Shown: piece by piece, positions 53,016 through 62,046 of the stretch
Position numbering within the stretch: the stretch's first letter is position 1
Layout of the letters: each line of letters starts with the position of its first letter
Source: JBBIRW01 sp037441565
Lineage (GTDB): Bacteria; Desulfobacterota; JBBIRW01
DNA: 64,000 nucleotides
Direction of reading: 5' to 3'
Assembly (NCBI GenBank): GCA_037441565.1
Contig: JBBIRW010000001.1
Location: 186,001-250,000 of the forward strand
Notes under the pieces: model-generated
The model's input: only the letters and a program-made list of their open reading frames with translations
Told to the model about the DNA's origin: nothing
Databases searched by the model: none
Program-made: the position numbers and the translations under genes

Positions 53016-54326
53016 ATGAGAGAAATAAAGATCGGAATGCTCGGATTTGGGACGGTGGGGACGGGAGTTATCAAGATTCTTTTTCAAAATCAGACAAGCA
53101 TCGAGGAAAAACTTGGTGCACGGATTGTTATCAAAAAGATTGCTGACATTGATATGGAAAGGGACAGAGGAATAAATATTCCTCGGGAAACACTTACAAC
53201 TGATTGTATGGAGGTAATTGATGATCCCGAAATAGACATTGTTGTTGAACTGATAGGAGGATATGAACCGGCAAGGACATATATAATTGAGTCCATTTCA
53301 AGAGGAAAAAATGTTGTTACAGCAAACAAGGCACTTCTGGCAACAAAAGGTCTGGAAATTTTCAATCTGGCATACAAAAAAGGTGTTGATATAGGATTCG
53401 AGGGAAGTGTGGGTGGAGGGATTCCGATAATAAGGGCAGTTAAGGAGGGTCTTGTTGCCAACAATATTCTTTCAATATACGGCATTATAAACGGGACCGC
53501 CAACTATATATTAAGCAAAATGGCCCATGAAGGGGGTAAATTTAAGGATGTATTAAGAAAGGCACAGGAGAAGGGATACGCTGAAGCAGATCCAACACTT
53601 GATGTTGAGGGGATTGATAGTGCACATAAACTTGCAATCCTTGTTTCATTATGTTTCGGGACAAAAATTTCTCTCGAAGATATTTACACAGAGGGTATAA
53701 GCCAAATAAGTCCACTCGATATAAAATTTGCAAAGGAATTCGGCTATTCGATAAAGCTGCTTGCCATAGCAAAGATGGAGGGAAACTCTATATCGGCAAG
53801 GGTTCATCCCACGATGCTTCCACAGAATCATCCACTCTCGGCTGTTGATGGAGTATTCAATGCTATAGCGATCCACGGAGATGCTGTAGGTCCCACGATC
53901 TTTTACGGAAGGGGTGCAGGGATGATGCCAACAGGAAGTGCGGTGCTGAGTGATATTATCGATATTTCCAGAAATATTATTAATAAGTCACAACAACGCG
54001 TTCCACCCCTTGGATACCAGTGGAACAGGATAAAAGATATGAAGATAAAGCCCATAGAAGAGTTAGAGGTAAGGTATTATCTTCGATTTTCTGTTATTGA
54101 CAGACCAGGAGTTTTATCCAAGATCTCCGGTATTCTGGGCGATAATAATATAAGCATAGCCTCTGTTATACAAAAAGGAAGGCAGATTGAGGGTGCCGTT
54201 CCAGTTGTTATGATAACCCACGAAGCAAAGGAGCGAAATATAAGAAGGGCACTGGAGCTTATAAACAATCTTCCAGTTGTACTTGAGAAGACAATTCTGA
54301 TAAGAATTGAGGATAGAAATTTATGA
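53016..54326 (+). CDS. hom: Homoserine dehydrogenase
   Basis: Reduces aspartate semialdehyde to homoserine. The 436-residue protein has the NAD(P) motif IGMLGFGTVGTGVIKIL, ANKALLATKG and the catalytic-region strings GSVGGGIPIIRAVKEGL and EADPTLDVEGIDSAHKLAIL. A C-terminal ACT domain (YYLRFSVIDRPGVLSKISGIL, from about 350) should mediate threonine feedback. Of two nearby ATGs, 53016 has the better distance from GAGAGGA than 53010. Confidence 0.95.
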   Translation: MREIKIGMLGFGTVGTGVIKILFQNQTSIEEKLGARIVIKKIADIDMERDRGINIPRETLTTDCMEVIDDPEIDIVVELIGGYEPARTYIIESISRGKNVVTANKALLATKGLEIFNLAYKKGVDIGFEGSVGGGIPIIRAVKEGLVANNILSIYGIINGTANYILSKMAHEGGKFKDVLRKAQEKGYAEADPTLDVEGIDSAHKLAILVSLCFGTKISLEDIYTEGISQISPLDIKFAKEFGYSIKLLAIAKMEGNSISARVHPTMLPQNHPLSAVDGVFNAIAIHGDAVGPTIFYGRGAGMMPTGSAVLSDIIDISRNIINKSQQRVPPLGYQWNRIKDMKIKPIEELEVRYYLRFSVIDRPGVLSKISGILGDNNISIASVIQKGRQIEGAVPVVMITHEAKERNIRRALELINNLPVVLEKTILIRIEDRNL

Positions 54327-54347
54327 CATTAAATAGAAAGGCGGATC

Positions 54348-55406
54348 ATGATGGAATGGGAAGGTATAATAAAAGAATACTGGGATTTCCTACCAATTCA
54401 AAAGCCTGAATTTATCGTAAGCCTTAAGGAGGGCAATACACCCCTGATAAGGGCATTTTCGCTTGAAAGGATGATAGGTGGGGGATTTAAGATTTTTCTT
54501 AAATGCGAGGGTTTCAACCCCACCGGTTCTTTTAAAGACAGGGGGATGACAGTTGCTGTAAGCAAGGCCCTTGAAGAGGGGAGCAGGGCAGTTATATGTG
54601 CATCAACGGGAAATACTGCTGCATCAGCTGCTGCATATGCAGCAAAGGCTGGAATAAAGGCATTTATATTAATCCCTGAAGGAAAAACGGCGTTGGGAAA
54701 ACTATCACAATCTATAGTTCATGGAACAAAGGTGGTCCAGATCAAGGGAAATTTTGATGATGCATTGAATATTGTGAAGGAAATAGGCAGGAGATACCCA
54801 ATTACCCTGGTTAACTCAATAAATCCTTACAGGATAGAGGGACAAAAAACAGCAGCCTTTGAAGTGTGCGATCAGTTAGGTTTTGCACCGGACTATCATG
54901 TTATGCCTGTTGGGAATGCAGGCAATATAACCGCATACTGGAGGGGTTACAGGGAGTATTATGAGAATCGTATTGTAGATTCACTTCCAAAAATGATTGG
55001 GTTTCAGGCGGAAGGTGCTGCACCCATTGTAAAGAACAGAGTTATAGAGAATCCTGAAACAATAGCAACAGCTATAAGGATTGGTAATCCTGCAAACTGG
55101 AAGGGTGCTATTCAAGCAAGGGATGAATCAAAAGGGATCATTGATACTGTAACAGATGACGAGATAATGGAGGCATACAGAATAATTGCATGCAAGGAGG
55201 GTATATTCTGTGAACCTGCATCTGCCGCAGGAATTGCTGGCATTTTTAAAATGGCAAAAATGGGTTTCTTTAAAAAGGATGAAGTTGTTGTGTGCACACT
55301 CACAGGTCATGGTCTGAAGGATCCGGATGCCTCTATGAGGATTGCGCATGTTCCGGAGACATGTCCTGCAGAGCTTGATATGGTTATTAAGATGTTTGGT
55401 ATTTAG
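54348..55406 (+). CDS. thrC: Threonine synthase
   Basis: Converts O-phosphohomoserine to threonine. The 352-residue fold II PLP enzyme has the lysine motif GFNPTGSFKDRGMTVAVSKA (about residues 54-73), ASTGNTAASAAAYAAKAG and the PLP phosphate loop PVGNAGNITAYW. It is the short class found in many bacteria. It lies 21 bases after hom and ahead of the ApgM-like gene, so hom, a kinase candidate and thrC are together. Confidence 0.94.
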   Translation: MMEWEGIIKEYWDFLPIQKPEFIVSLKEGNTPLIRAFSLERMIGGGFKIFLKCEGFNPTGSFKDRGMTVAVSKALEEGSRAVICASTGNTAASAAAYAAKAGIKAFILIPEGKTALGKLSQSIVHGTKVVQIKGNFDDALNIVKEIGRRYPITLVNSINPYRIEGQKTAAFEVCDQLGFAPDYHVMPVGNAGNITAYWRGYREYYENRIVDSLPKMIGFQAEGAAPIVKNRVIENPETIATAIRIGNPANWKGAIQARDESKGIIDTVTDDEIMEAYRIIACKEGIFCEPASAAGIAGIFKMAKMGFFKKDEVVVCTLTGHGLKDPDASMRIAHVPETCPAELDMVIKMFGI

Positions 55407-55419
55407 GGAGGCTGATGTC

Positions 55420-56631
55420 TTGAAATATATAGTACTTATACCTGATGGAATGAGCGATTATCCTGTACCGGAGCTTGGTAACAGAACACCTCTGGAGGCT
55501 GCAAGAATACCAAATATGGATACATTAGCTTCAAAGGGTATTTTGGGCCTTGTTCAAAATATTCCAGAGGATTTCCCTCCGGGAAGTGATATAGCGATCC
55601 TTTCCATCTTCGGTTATGATCCCAAAGGGTATTATTCTGGAAGGGCCCCCCTTGAAGCAGCAAGTCGGAGAATTCCCATAAGTGAGTCAGATGTTGCATT
55701 CAGGTGCAATCTTGTGACACTTGAGGAGCGTAATGGTTCAATCTTCATGAAGGATTACAGCAGTGGCCACATCTCAACAGAAGAGGCATCACGGCTCATT
55801 GAAGATTTAAACAGTATCCTTGGAGGGGATGAGTTTAGTTTTCATCCAGGCGTTAGCTATCGCCATCTTATGATATGGAGATCAGGTGAGGATTCGATGA
55901 GGACTACGCCCCCTCACGATATAACGGGATGTGATATTAAAGACTATTTACCGGATGGAAAAGGGGCGGACATCGTTATCTCACTTATGGAAAGGTCGAT
56001 GCAAATCCTGAAAGGACATTCTATAAACAGGGATCGGATAAAGAAGGGTCTGAATCCCGCGACCTCCATATGGCTATGGGGGCAGGGCAGAAGACCAAAT
56101 CTTTCACAATTTGGAGAAAGGTTCGGAGTTGATGGAGCTGTTATATCTGCTGTTGATCTAATAAAAGGGATAGGTGTCTGTGCAGGTCTTCATGTTATTG
56201 ATGTCCCTGGAGCAACCGGTTATCTCGATACCAATTATGAGGGGAAGGCAGAGTATGCGTTGAATTGGCTGGAAAAGGGGGATTTCATTTTAATTCACAT
56301 TGAAGCACCAGATGAGGCAGGACATGAAGGTTCATGGGAAAAGAAGATAAAGGCAATAGAGGATTTCGACAGGAGACTTCTTGGCACCCTTCTTGATGGA
56401 TTGAGAAAATTCGATGGATTTTCAATTTTGCTTCTCCCTGATCATCCAACGCCTGTTTCTATTAAAACTCATGTAAGGGAGCCGGTGCCATTCCTGATTT
56501 TTAGATCAGATGAAAAGGGCTTCTCTGGATTTAAAAGATTCTCAGAGGATGATGCAAGAAAGAGTGGCATATTCATTGAGAACGGGCATACACTTATGGA
56601 GTTATTTATAAGGGGGATTAGAATAAGATGA
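55420..56631 (+). CDS. ApgM-family (phosphoglycerate-mutase-like) protein, proposed homoserine kinase
   Basis: A 403-residue alkaline-phosphatase-superfamily protein. It starts at TTG 55420, behind GGGAGG, at the conserved YIVLIPDGMSDYPVPELG; the frame is open further upstream inside thrC. The blocks TPLEAARIPNMDTLASKG, PPGSDIAILSIFGYDP and YYSGRAPLEAASR match cofactor-independent phosphoglycerate mutase of archaeal type. The metal ligands in IHIEAPDEAGHEG and LLPDHPTP are complete. Next to hom and thrC with no thrB in view, it fits the ApgM-like group proposed to replace homoserine kinase (a family model of that name exists, from memory). A true mutase role is the alternative. Confidence 0.75.
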   Translation: MKYIVLIPDGMSDYPVPELGNRTPLEAARIPNMDTLASKGILGLVQNIPEDFPPGSDIAILSIFGYDPKGYYSGRAPLEAASRRIPISESDVAFRCNLVTLEERNGSIFMKDYSSGHISTEEASRLIEDLNSILGGDEFSFHPGVSYRHLMIWRSGEDSMRTTPPHDITGCDIKDYLPDGKGADIVISLMERSMQILKGHSINRDRIKKGLNPATSIWLWGQGRRPNLSQFGERFGVDGAVISAVDLIKGIGVCAGLHVIDVPGATGYLDTNYEGKAEYALNWLEKGDFILIHIEAPDEAGHEGSWEKKIKAIEDFDRRLLGTLLDGLRKFDGFSILLLPDHPTPVSIKTHVREPVPFLIFRSDEKGFSGFKRFSEDDARKSGIFIENGHTLMELFIRGIRIR

Positions 56632-57050
56632 TCAATTCCATAACCTTCAGGGCGAGATATTCAGAAACGGATGCTATGGGATATGTTCATCATTCCAATT
56701 ATTTCAGGTATTTTGAGATGGGAAGGACAGAGCTAATGAGGAAGATGGGACTTTCATACAGGGAGTTTGAAGGAAGGGGTTACAGACTTCCTGTTATAGA
56801 AACATATTGCAAATATTTAAAGCCTGCTTATTATGATGACCTCCTTGAGCTTGAAACGCGCATTGGGTTTATAAAAAGGGCAAGTATCAAATTTGAATAT
56901 ATCCTTTTTAGAAAAGATGATGGGGAGAAGATTGCTGAAAGCTACACGCTCCATGCATGCACTGATGATGAAGGAAGGGTTGTGAAGATACCGGATTTCT
57001 TTTTTGAAAGGACGGGATTGAATAAATCTATCATTATAAAAAATTTTTAA
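56628..57050 (+). CDS. YbgC/FadM-type acyl-CoA thioesterase
   Basis: A 140-residue 4-hydroxybenzoyl-CoA-thioesterase-like hotdog protein. The family motif RYSETDAMGYVHHSNYFRYFE (about residues 8-28) carries the catalytic Asp. It overlaps the ApgM-like gene by four bases and precedes an acyl-CoA dehydrogenase gene of the 3-hydroxyacyl type, which suggests work on short acyl-CoAs. The substrate is not certain. Confidence 0.88.
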   Translation: MINSITFRARYSETDAMGYVHHSNYFRYFEMGRTELMRKMGLSYREFEGRGYRLPVIETYCKYLKPAYYDDLLELETRIGFIKRASIKFEYILFRKDDGEKIAESYTLHACTDDEGRVVKIPDFFFERTGLNKSIIIKNF

Positions 57051-57064
57051 AAGGGGAAGGTTCG

Positions 57065-57916
57065 ATGGAGATTAAAACAATCGGTATTGCAGGTGCGGGT
57101 CAGATGGGTCGTGGAATCGCTCAGGTTGCTTTGCAAAAGGGATTTTATGTAATTTTAATGGACATTAAGAGGGATGCACTGGACACAGCACTTGAAAAGA
57201 TTACTGCTGGGCTCGGTAGGGCTGTGAAAAAGGGCGATATATCGGAAGAGGAAAGCGTTGCTGCAATGAAAAGGCTGGTGATGGTGGATGACATCGAGGA
57301 GCTAAAGAGGGCGGATTTTATAATTGAAGCGGTTACAGAGAGTGAGGATATAAAATTTCATGTTTTTAAAAAAATCGATGAAGTTGCGCAAAAGGATACC
57401 ATTCTTGCATCCAATACCTCATCAATCTCCATTACAAAGATCGCATCCTGGACAAAAAGACCAGAAAAGGTAATAGGGATGCATTTTATGAATCCTGTTC
57501 CGGTAATGAGCCTTGTTGAGATCATAAAAGGGTTGAAGACATCCGATGAGACCTTTGACCAGACGATTTATCTGTGTGAAAGACTTGGAAAAATACCTGT
57601 TCAGGCAGCAGATTATCCCGGATTTCTTATCAACAGGGTCCTTATGCCCATGATAAATGAGGCTATATATGCCCTTTATGAAGGAGTAGGTAGTAAAGAG
57701 GCAATAGACAGAATAATGAAACTCGGAGCGAACCACCCCATGGGTCCACTGGAGCTTGCAGATCTCATTGGTCTTGATACCTGTCTTTCTATCCTCGAGG
57801 TTATGTATCGAGGCCTGGGAGACCCAAAATACAGACCATGTCCACTTCTCAGAAAATATGTGGAAGCGGGTTATCTTGGAAGAAAAACTGGCAGGGGTTT
57901 CTATACATATACCTGA
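57065..57916 (+). CDS. hbd: 3-hydroxybutyryl-CoA dehydrogenase
   Basis: Interconverts acetoacetyl-CoA and 3-hydroxybutyryl-CoA. The 283-residue protein has the NAD motif IGIAGAGQMGRGIAQVAL, the catalytic His-Glu pair (GMHFMNPVPVMSLVEII) and the signature DYPGFLINRVLMPMINEAIYAL. Length and the single-domain form fit the short-chain Hbd/PaaH class. GGGGAAGG precedes the ATG. It ends the long pyr-thr run; 85 bases follow before the TetR gene. Confidence 0.93.
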   Translation: MEIKTIGIAGAGQMGRGIAQVALQKGFYVILMDIKRDALDTALEKITAGLGRAVKKGDISEEESVAAMKRLVMVDDIEELKRADFIIEAVTESEDIKFHVFKKIDEVAQKDTILASNTSSISITKIASWTKRPEKVIGMHFMNPVPVMSLVEIIKGLKTSDETFDQTIYLCERLGKIPVQAADYPGFLINRVLMPMINEAIYALYEGVGSKEAIDRIMKLGANHPMGPLELADLIGLDTCLSILEVMYRGLGDPKYRPCPLLRKYVEAGYLGRKTGRGFYTYT

Positions 57917-57945
57917 AAAGCAACTGTCCTGTATAAGAAAAAACC

Positions 57946-57974
57946 TTGACAAAATGCTTATTATAAAATTAAAT
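57946..57974 (+). promoter_or_regulatory. Predicted promoter of the tetR-acyl-CoA module
   Basis: A consensus TTGACA (57946-57951) is followed after 17 bases by TTAAAT (57969-57974), with a start expected near 57981 and the regulator ATG at 58002. Confidence 0.6.
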
Positions 57975-57994
57975 GTTTGGTGAGCAAACGTTCA
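57973..57994 (+). promoter_or_regulatory. Candidate TetR operator
   Basis: An inverted repeat overlaps the -10 box and predicted start: ATGTTTG-gtgag-CAAACGT (57973-57991), seven-base arms with one mismatch. The overlapping string TGAGCAAACGTTCA (57981-57994) is also partly palindromic. The position suits an autorepressed TetR regulator. Confidence 0.5.
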
Positions 57995-58001
57995 ATCAAA
58001 A

Positions 58002-58645
58002 ATGGAGAATTTCAACAGAGATAAAAAGCCGCTACCTACGGAGATAAAGGACCAGGAGCTTATAGAGCTAAGAAGAAAGCAGATTGTAGATGCGGCAGTG
58101 GATCTATTCATTAAAAAGGGATTCCATCAGACAACTGTCAGGGAGATAGCAAAAAAATTTGGTCTCAGCATAGGAACTCTTTACGTATACATAAAATCGA
58201 AAGAGGACATCCTGTATCTTGTATGCGATGCAATTCATAACGGAATAGAGACGGAGTTAAGGAAGGCAGTAGAGGAGCATAGGGACCCACAAAATGTGCT
58301 TATTGCTGCGATCAAGGGATATTTCAGGGCGATTGATCAGATTCAAGACTCCCTTTTATTAATATATCAGGAGACGAAATCGCTTGATAAAGAGGCAATG
58401 AAATATGTGCTCAAGAGGGAAGAGGGTATTACGAGGGTATTACGAGGATATTTGAAGAGATACTGGAAAGGGGTGTAAAGGAAGGGGCATTCAGAATAGA
58501 GAAGAATTTCGTCAAGCTGATGGCAAACAATGTTGTGGTGCTCGGTCATATGTGGGCATTTAGAAGATGGCTTCTTAAAAAATATTATACATTTGAGGAA
58601 TATACAGAAAAACAGATAGGGTTTATCCTTAAGGAGATTACATAA
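58002..58645 (+). pseudogene. TetR-family transcriptional regulator, frameshifted
   Basis: An acyl-CoA-type TetR regulator with an intact DNA-binding domain: IVDAAVDLFIKKGFHQTTVREIAKKFGLSIGTLYVYIKSKEDIL is spread over residues about 26-70. The first frame stops at 58478 (158 residues). A typical TetR ligand-domain ending continues in another frame to the stop at 58643-58645 (FVKLMANNVVVLGHMWAFRRW, EEYTEKQIGFILKEIT). The break lies in an 11-bp tandem duplication at 58422-58443; removing one copy gives a single 210-codon gene. It stands upstream of the acyl-CoA dehydrogenase and would be expected to control it. The truncated product keeps the DNA-binding part but loses much of the dimer/ligand domain. 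Confidence 0.85.
58422..58447 (+). repeat. 11-bp tandem duplication inside tetR
   Basis: GAGGGTATTAC is present twice in direct succession (58422-58432, 58433-58443), followed by a partial third GAGG. The duplication shifts the tetR reading frame by two bases. Confidence 0.9.
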
Positions 58646-58655
58646 GGGGGCCATA

Positions 58656-59801
58656 ATGGATTTTGAATTAACTGCTGAACAGAAGATGATCCAGGAGATG
58701 GTAAGGAATTTTGCGCAAAAAGAAGTAAAACCCCTTGCAAAAGAGCTTGATGAGATGGGAAGATTCCCATGGGAGCTTGTTAAGAGGATGGGTGAACTCG
58801 GGCTCATGGGTATGATGGTTTCGGATACCTATGGTGGAGCCGGGATGGATACGATTTCCTATGTTATTGCTATGGAGGAACTCGCCGCCACATGTGCAAG
58901 CACTGCTGTTATCGCAACGGTTAATAACTCCCTTGTTTGTGATCCTCTGGAAAGATTTGGAACTGAGGAGCAGAAGTTGAAATACCTCGTTCCCCTTGCG
59001 AGGGGGGAGAAACTGGGATGTTTCTGCTTAACAGAACCGAATGCTGGAAGTGATGCGGGGAATCAGCAAACAATTGCAAGGCTTGAAGGAGATCAATATG
59101 TACTTAATGGCACAAAGAACTTTATAACAAATGCCCCGCAGGCTGATATTGCAATTGTGTTTGCGAGCACAGACAGGACCAAGGGTCATAAAGGCATAAG
59201 CGCATTTATTGTTGAAAAAGGGACAGAGGGATTTATTGTGGGAAAAAATGAGAAAAAGCTTGGGTTAAATGCATCGGGAACAGCAAGTATCATTCTTGAT
59301 AACTGTCGAATTGCCAGGGAGAATCTCCTTGGAAAAGAGGGAGAGGGTTTTAAGATTGCACTTACCACACTGGATGGGGGGAGGATAGGGATTGCTGGTC
59401 AGGCGTTGGGTATTGCAAGGGCAGCATATGAGGATGCAGTGAATTATGCAAAGGAGAGGGTCCAGTTCGGCCGACCTATTGCAGAATTCCAGGCTATTCA
59501 GTGGATGATAGCTGATATGGCAACAATGATAGATGCAGCAAGACTTCTTGCATACAGAGCGGCTTATCTGAAGGATAAGGGATTGAGATACTCCAGGGAG
59601 GCATCAATGGCAAAACTATTTGCCTCGGAGACTGCAATGTGGGCAGCAACAAAGGCAGTTCAGATTCACGGTGGATATGGTTATATGAAAGAATACAATG
59701 TTGAGAGATATTTCCGGGACGCAAAGATAACCGAGATATATGAAGGAACATCGGAAATCCAGAGGCTTATTATTGCAAGTAGCATACTTGGAATCAAATA
59801 G
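58656..59801 (+). CDS. Short-chain acyl-CoA dehydrogenase
   Basis: An FAD enzyme that introduces a 2,3 double bond into an acyl-CoA (butyryl/isobutyryl type). The 381-residue protein has the signatures CFCLTEPNAGSDAGNQQT and QIHGGYGYMKEY, and the catalytic Glu in ITEIYEGTSEIQRLIIAS (about residue 366), the position used by short- and medium-chain enzymes. It lies 10 bases after the full-length tetR end. Substrate chain is not determined, but the mutase downstream points to C4-C5 acyl groups. Confidence 0.92.
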   Translation: MDFELTAEQKMIQEMVRNFAQKEVKPLAKELDEMGRFPWELVKRMGELGLMGMMVSDTYGGAGMDTISYVIAMEELAATCASTAVIATVNNSLVCDPLERFGTEEQKLKYLVPLARGEKLGCFCLTEPNAGSDAGNQQTIARLEGDQYVLNGTKNFITNAPQADIAIVFASTDRTKGHKGISAFIVEKGTEGFIVGKNEKKLGLNASGTASIILDNCRIARENLLGKEGEGFKIALTTLDGGRIGIAGQALGIARAAYEDAVNYAKERVQFGRPIAEFQAIQWMIADMATMIDAARLLAYRAAYLKDKGLRYSREASMAKLFASETAMWAATKAVQIHGGYGYMKEYNVERYFRDAKITEIYEGTSEIQRLIIASSILGIK

Positions 59802-59810
59802 GTTCTTGTG

Positions 59811-60341
59811 ATGAGACTCAAGAAAGGAATGGTTCATGTTTATACAGGTAATGGAAAAGGGAAAACAACCGCAGCGCTCGGTCTCGCCTTTAGGGCAGCC
59901 GGACACAATCTGCGTATTTATATGATTCAATTTATGAAGGGTAATATAAACTATGGCGAGCTGAAAAGTGCAAGGCGTCTTTCCCCTCGATTTTACATAA
60001 AACAAGTAGGAAGAGAAACATTTGTTGACTTTGAAAATCCGGATCCAGAAGATAAAAGACTCGCAAAAGAAGGATTTATGTTAGCAAAGCAAATTGTAAA
60101 AGAAGGAAAATTTGACATTGTGATTCTTGATGAAATAAATGTTGCTGTTTATTTCAAACTTATACCTGTTGAGGATCTCATTGAATTAATAAATAAAAAA
60201 CCTGAACATGTAGAGCTTATATTGACGGGAAGATACGCACACGAAAAGATAATCGAAGCTGCTGATCTTGTAACAGAAATGAGAGAGGTGAAGCATTATT
60301 TCACAAGAGGAATAAAGTCAAGGGAAGGTATAGAAATTTAA
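59811..60341 (+). CDS. cobO: Cob(I)alamin adenosyltransferase, CobO/BtuR type
   Basis: Makes adenosylcobalamin from cob(I)alamin and ATP. The 176-residue protein has the unusual P-loop VYTGNGKGKTTAALGLAFRA near the N-terminus, MIQFMKGNINYGEL, and the C-terminal DIVILDEINVAV and VELILTGRYAHEKIIE blocks typical of CobO. A GTG directly precedes ATG 59811. Its place between the acyl-CoA dehydrogenase and the B12-dependent mutase suggests that it supplies the mutase cofactor. Confidence 0.93.
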   Translation: MRLKKGMVHVYTGNGKGKTTAALGLAFRAAGHNLRIYMIQFMKGNINYGELKSARRLSPRFYIKQVGRETFVDFENPDPEDKRLAKEGFMLAKQIVKEGKFDIVILDEINVAVYFKLIPVEDLIELINKKPEHVELILTGRYAHEKIIEAADLVTEMREVKHYFTRGIKSREGIEI

Positions 60342-60366
60342 TATTTTTAAGGGGAGATGGTCCTTT

Positions 60367-62046
60367 ATGTATAAAGAAGAGAAAATTGAAGAGATCTATA
60401 AAAAATGGGAAGAGTGGGAGAAAGAGGACAAAAGAATTACTCTTTCAAAGCAGCCTGAAAGGCAGAAACGCTTCTCCACAATATCGGATCTTGATATCAG
60501 GGATATTTACACACCTCTCGATATTAAGTCTATTAATTATCTGAAAGATCTTGGATTTCCCGGGTGCTTCCCATATACACGTGGAATCCATTCAACCATG
60601 TACAGGGGAAGACTCTGGACGATGCGTCAGTTTTCAGGTTTTGGAACAGCTGAGGAAACAAACAGAAGATACAAATATCTTCTTTCTCAGGGTCAAACAG
60701 GATTGAGTGTTGCATTTCACTATCCAACATTGATGGGCTATGATTCAGATCACCCTCGGTCAAGAGGTGAGATTGGAAAGTGTGGTGTTGCTGTTGATAC
60801 ACTGAGGGATATGGAAATACTTTTTGATGGTATTCCTCTTGATAAAGTAACAACATCAATGACAATAAATGCACCTGCAGCCATTCTCCTTGCAATGTAT
60901 ATTGCTGTTGCGGAAAAGCAGGGGGTAAGTTCCTATGAAATCGGGGGGACGATTCAGAATGATATCCTGAAGGAATATATAGCGCAGAAGTCCTGGATTT
61001 TTCCTCCTAAGCCATCGATGAGGATTATAACGAATATTATGGAATATTGCTCAAAATATGTACCGCGATGGAATACCATAAGTATAAGTGGGTATCATAT
61101 AAGGGAAGCAGGCTCAACAGCTGTTCAGGAACTCGCCTTTACATTAGCCGATGGTATCGCCTATGTCCAGGCGGGGATTGAGGCGGGTCTTGATGTGGAT
61201 GAATTCTCACCACGCCTTTCATTTTTCTTCAATGCCCATATAGACTTTTTCGAGGAGATAGCAAAATTTCGTGCAGCGCGGAGGATGTGGGCAAAGATTA
61301 TGAGGGATCGATTTAAAGCAAAAAATCCAAGATCATATTTAATGAGATTCCACACCCAGACCGCCGGTTGCTCACTTACAGCGCAGCAACCCCTCAACAA
61401 TGTAGTCAGAGTTACACTTCAAGCACTTGCAGCTGTTCTCGGAGGTACTCAATCTCTTCATACAAACTCAATGGATGAGACATACGCACTTCCAACAGAA
61501 CTTGCTGTTACTGTTGCTTTGAGGACACAGCAGATAATTGCAGAAGAAAGTGGAGTCGCAAACACGATCGACCCATTGGGAGGATCATATTTTATTGAAT
61601 ATCTGACAAACAGGATGGAAGATGAAGCATGGAAATACATAAACAAGATTGATGAAATGGGCGGTATGGTTGCAGCGATCGAACAGGGATATCCCCAAAG
61701 AGAGATATCAGAGGCAGCTTATCATTACCAGAGACAGCTTGATAGAGGAGAGAAGGTACTGGTGGGCGTAAACAAGTATGTAATGGAGGAGGATATCCCG
61801 ATTCCTATACTCAAAATCCCTGAAGAGGTTGAGAGGAAACAGATAGAGAGACTGAAGGAGGTAAAAAGGACAAGGGATAATAAAAAAGTTATAGATGCCC
61901 TTAGGAGACTTAAGGAGGCTGCTCAGGGAAGCGAAAATCTCATGCCCTATATCCTCGATGCAGTTAAGGCATACGCCTCTATCGGTGAAATCTGTGATTG
62001 TCTGAGGGAGGTATTTGGAGAATATAAGGACCCGGCCTATCTCTGA
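60367..62046 (+). CDS. icmA: B12-dependent acyl-CoA mutase large subunit, isobutyryl-CoA mutase-like
   Basis: A 559-residue TIM-barrel subunit of an adenosylcobalamin-dependent carbon-skeleton mutase. The core matches methylmalonyl-CoA mutase (YPYTRGIHSTMYRGRLWTMRQ-type N-terminal block, GLSVAF, TIQNDILKEY, SISISGYHIREAG, LSFFF, QSLHTNSMDE). The two substrate-defining positions, which fall at the same numbers as in the P. shermanii enzyme, are Phe89 (RQF, where MCM has Tyr89) and Gln207 (IAQKS, where MCM has Arg207). Phe/Gln is the isobutyryl-CoA mutase pair; 2-hydroxyisobutyryl-CoA mutase has Ile. His118 replaces the common Asp. The B12 domain is a separate gene downstream, as in IcmA/IcmB. 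Expected reaction: isobutyryl-CoA to n-butyryl-CoA. Confidence 0.8.
   Translation: MYKEEKIEEIYKKWEEWEKEDKRITLSKQPERQKRFSTISDLDIRDIYTPLDIKSINYLKDLGFPGCFPYTRGIHSTMYRGRLWTMRQFSGFGTAEETNRRYKYLLSQGQTGLSVAFHYPTLMGYDSDHPRSRGEIGKCGVAVDTLRDMEILFDGIPLDKVTTSMTINAPAAILLAMYIAVAEKQGVSSYEIGGTIQNDILKEYIAQKSWIFPPKPSMRIITNIMEYCSKYVPRWNTISISGYHIREAGSTAVQELAFTLADGIAYVQAGIEAGLDVDEFSPRLSFFFNAHIDFFEEIAKFRAARRMWAKIMRDRFKAKNPRSYLMRFHTQTAGCSLTAQQPLNNVVRVTLQALAAVLGGTQSLHTNSMDETYALPTELAVTVALRTQQIIAEESGVANTIDPLGGSYFIEYLTNRMEDEAWKYINKIDEMGGMVAAIEQGYPQREISEAAYHYQRQLDRGEKVLVGVNKYVMEEDIPIPILKIPEEVERKQIERLKEVKRTRDNKKVIDALRRLKEAAQGSENLMPYILDAVKAYASIGEICDCLREVFGEYKDPAYL

Noticed and set aside
59802..60366. Cobalamin riboswitch near cobO or the mutase
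   Set aside because: The gaps before cobO and icmA are too short, and no B12-box-like sequence is seen.
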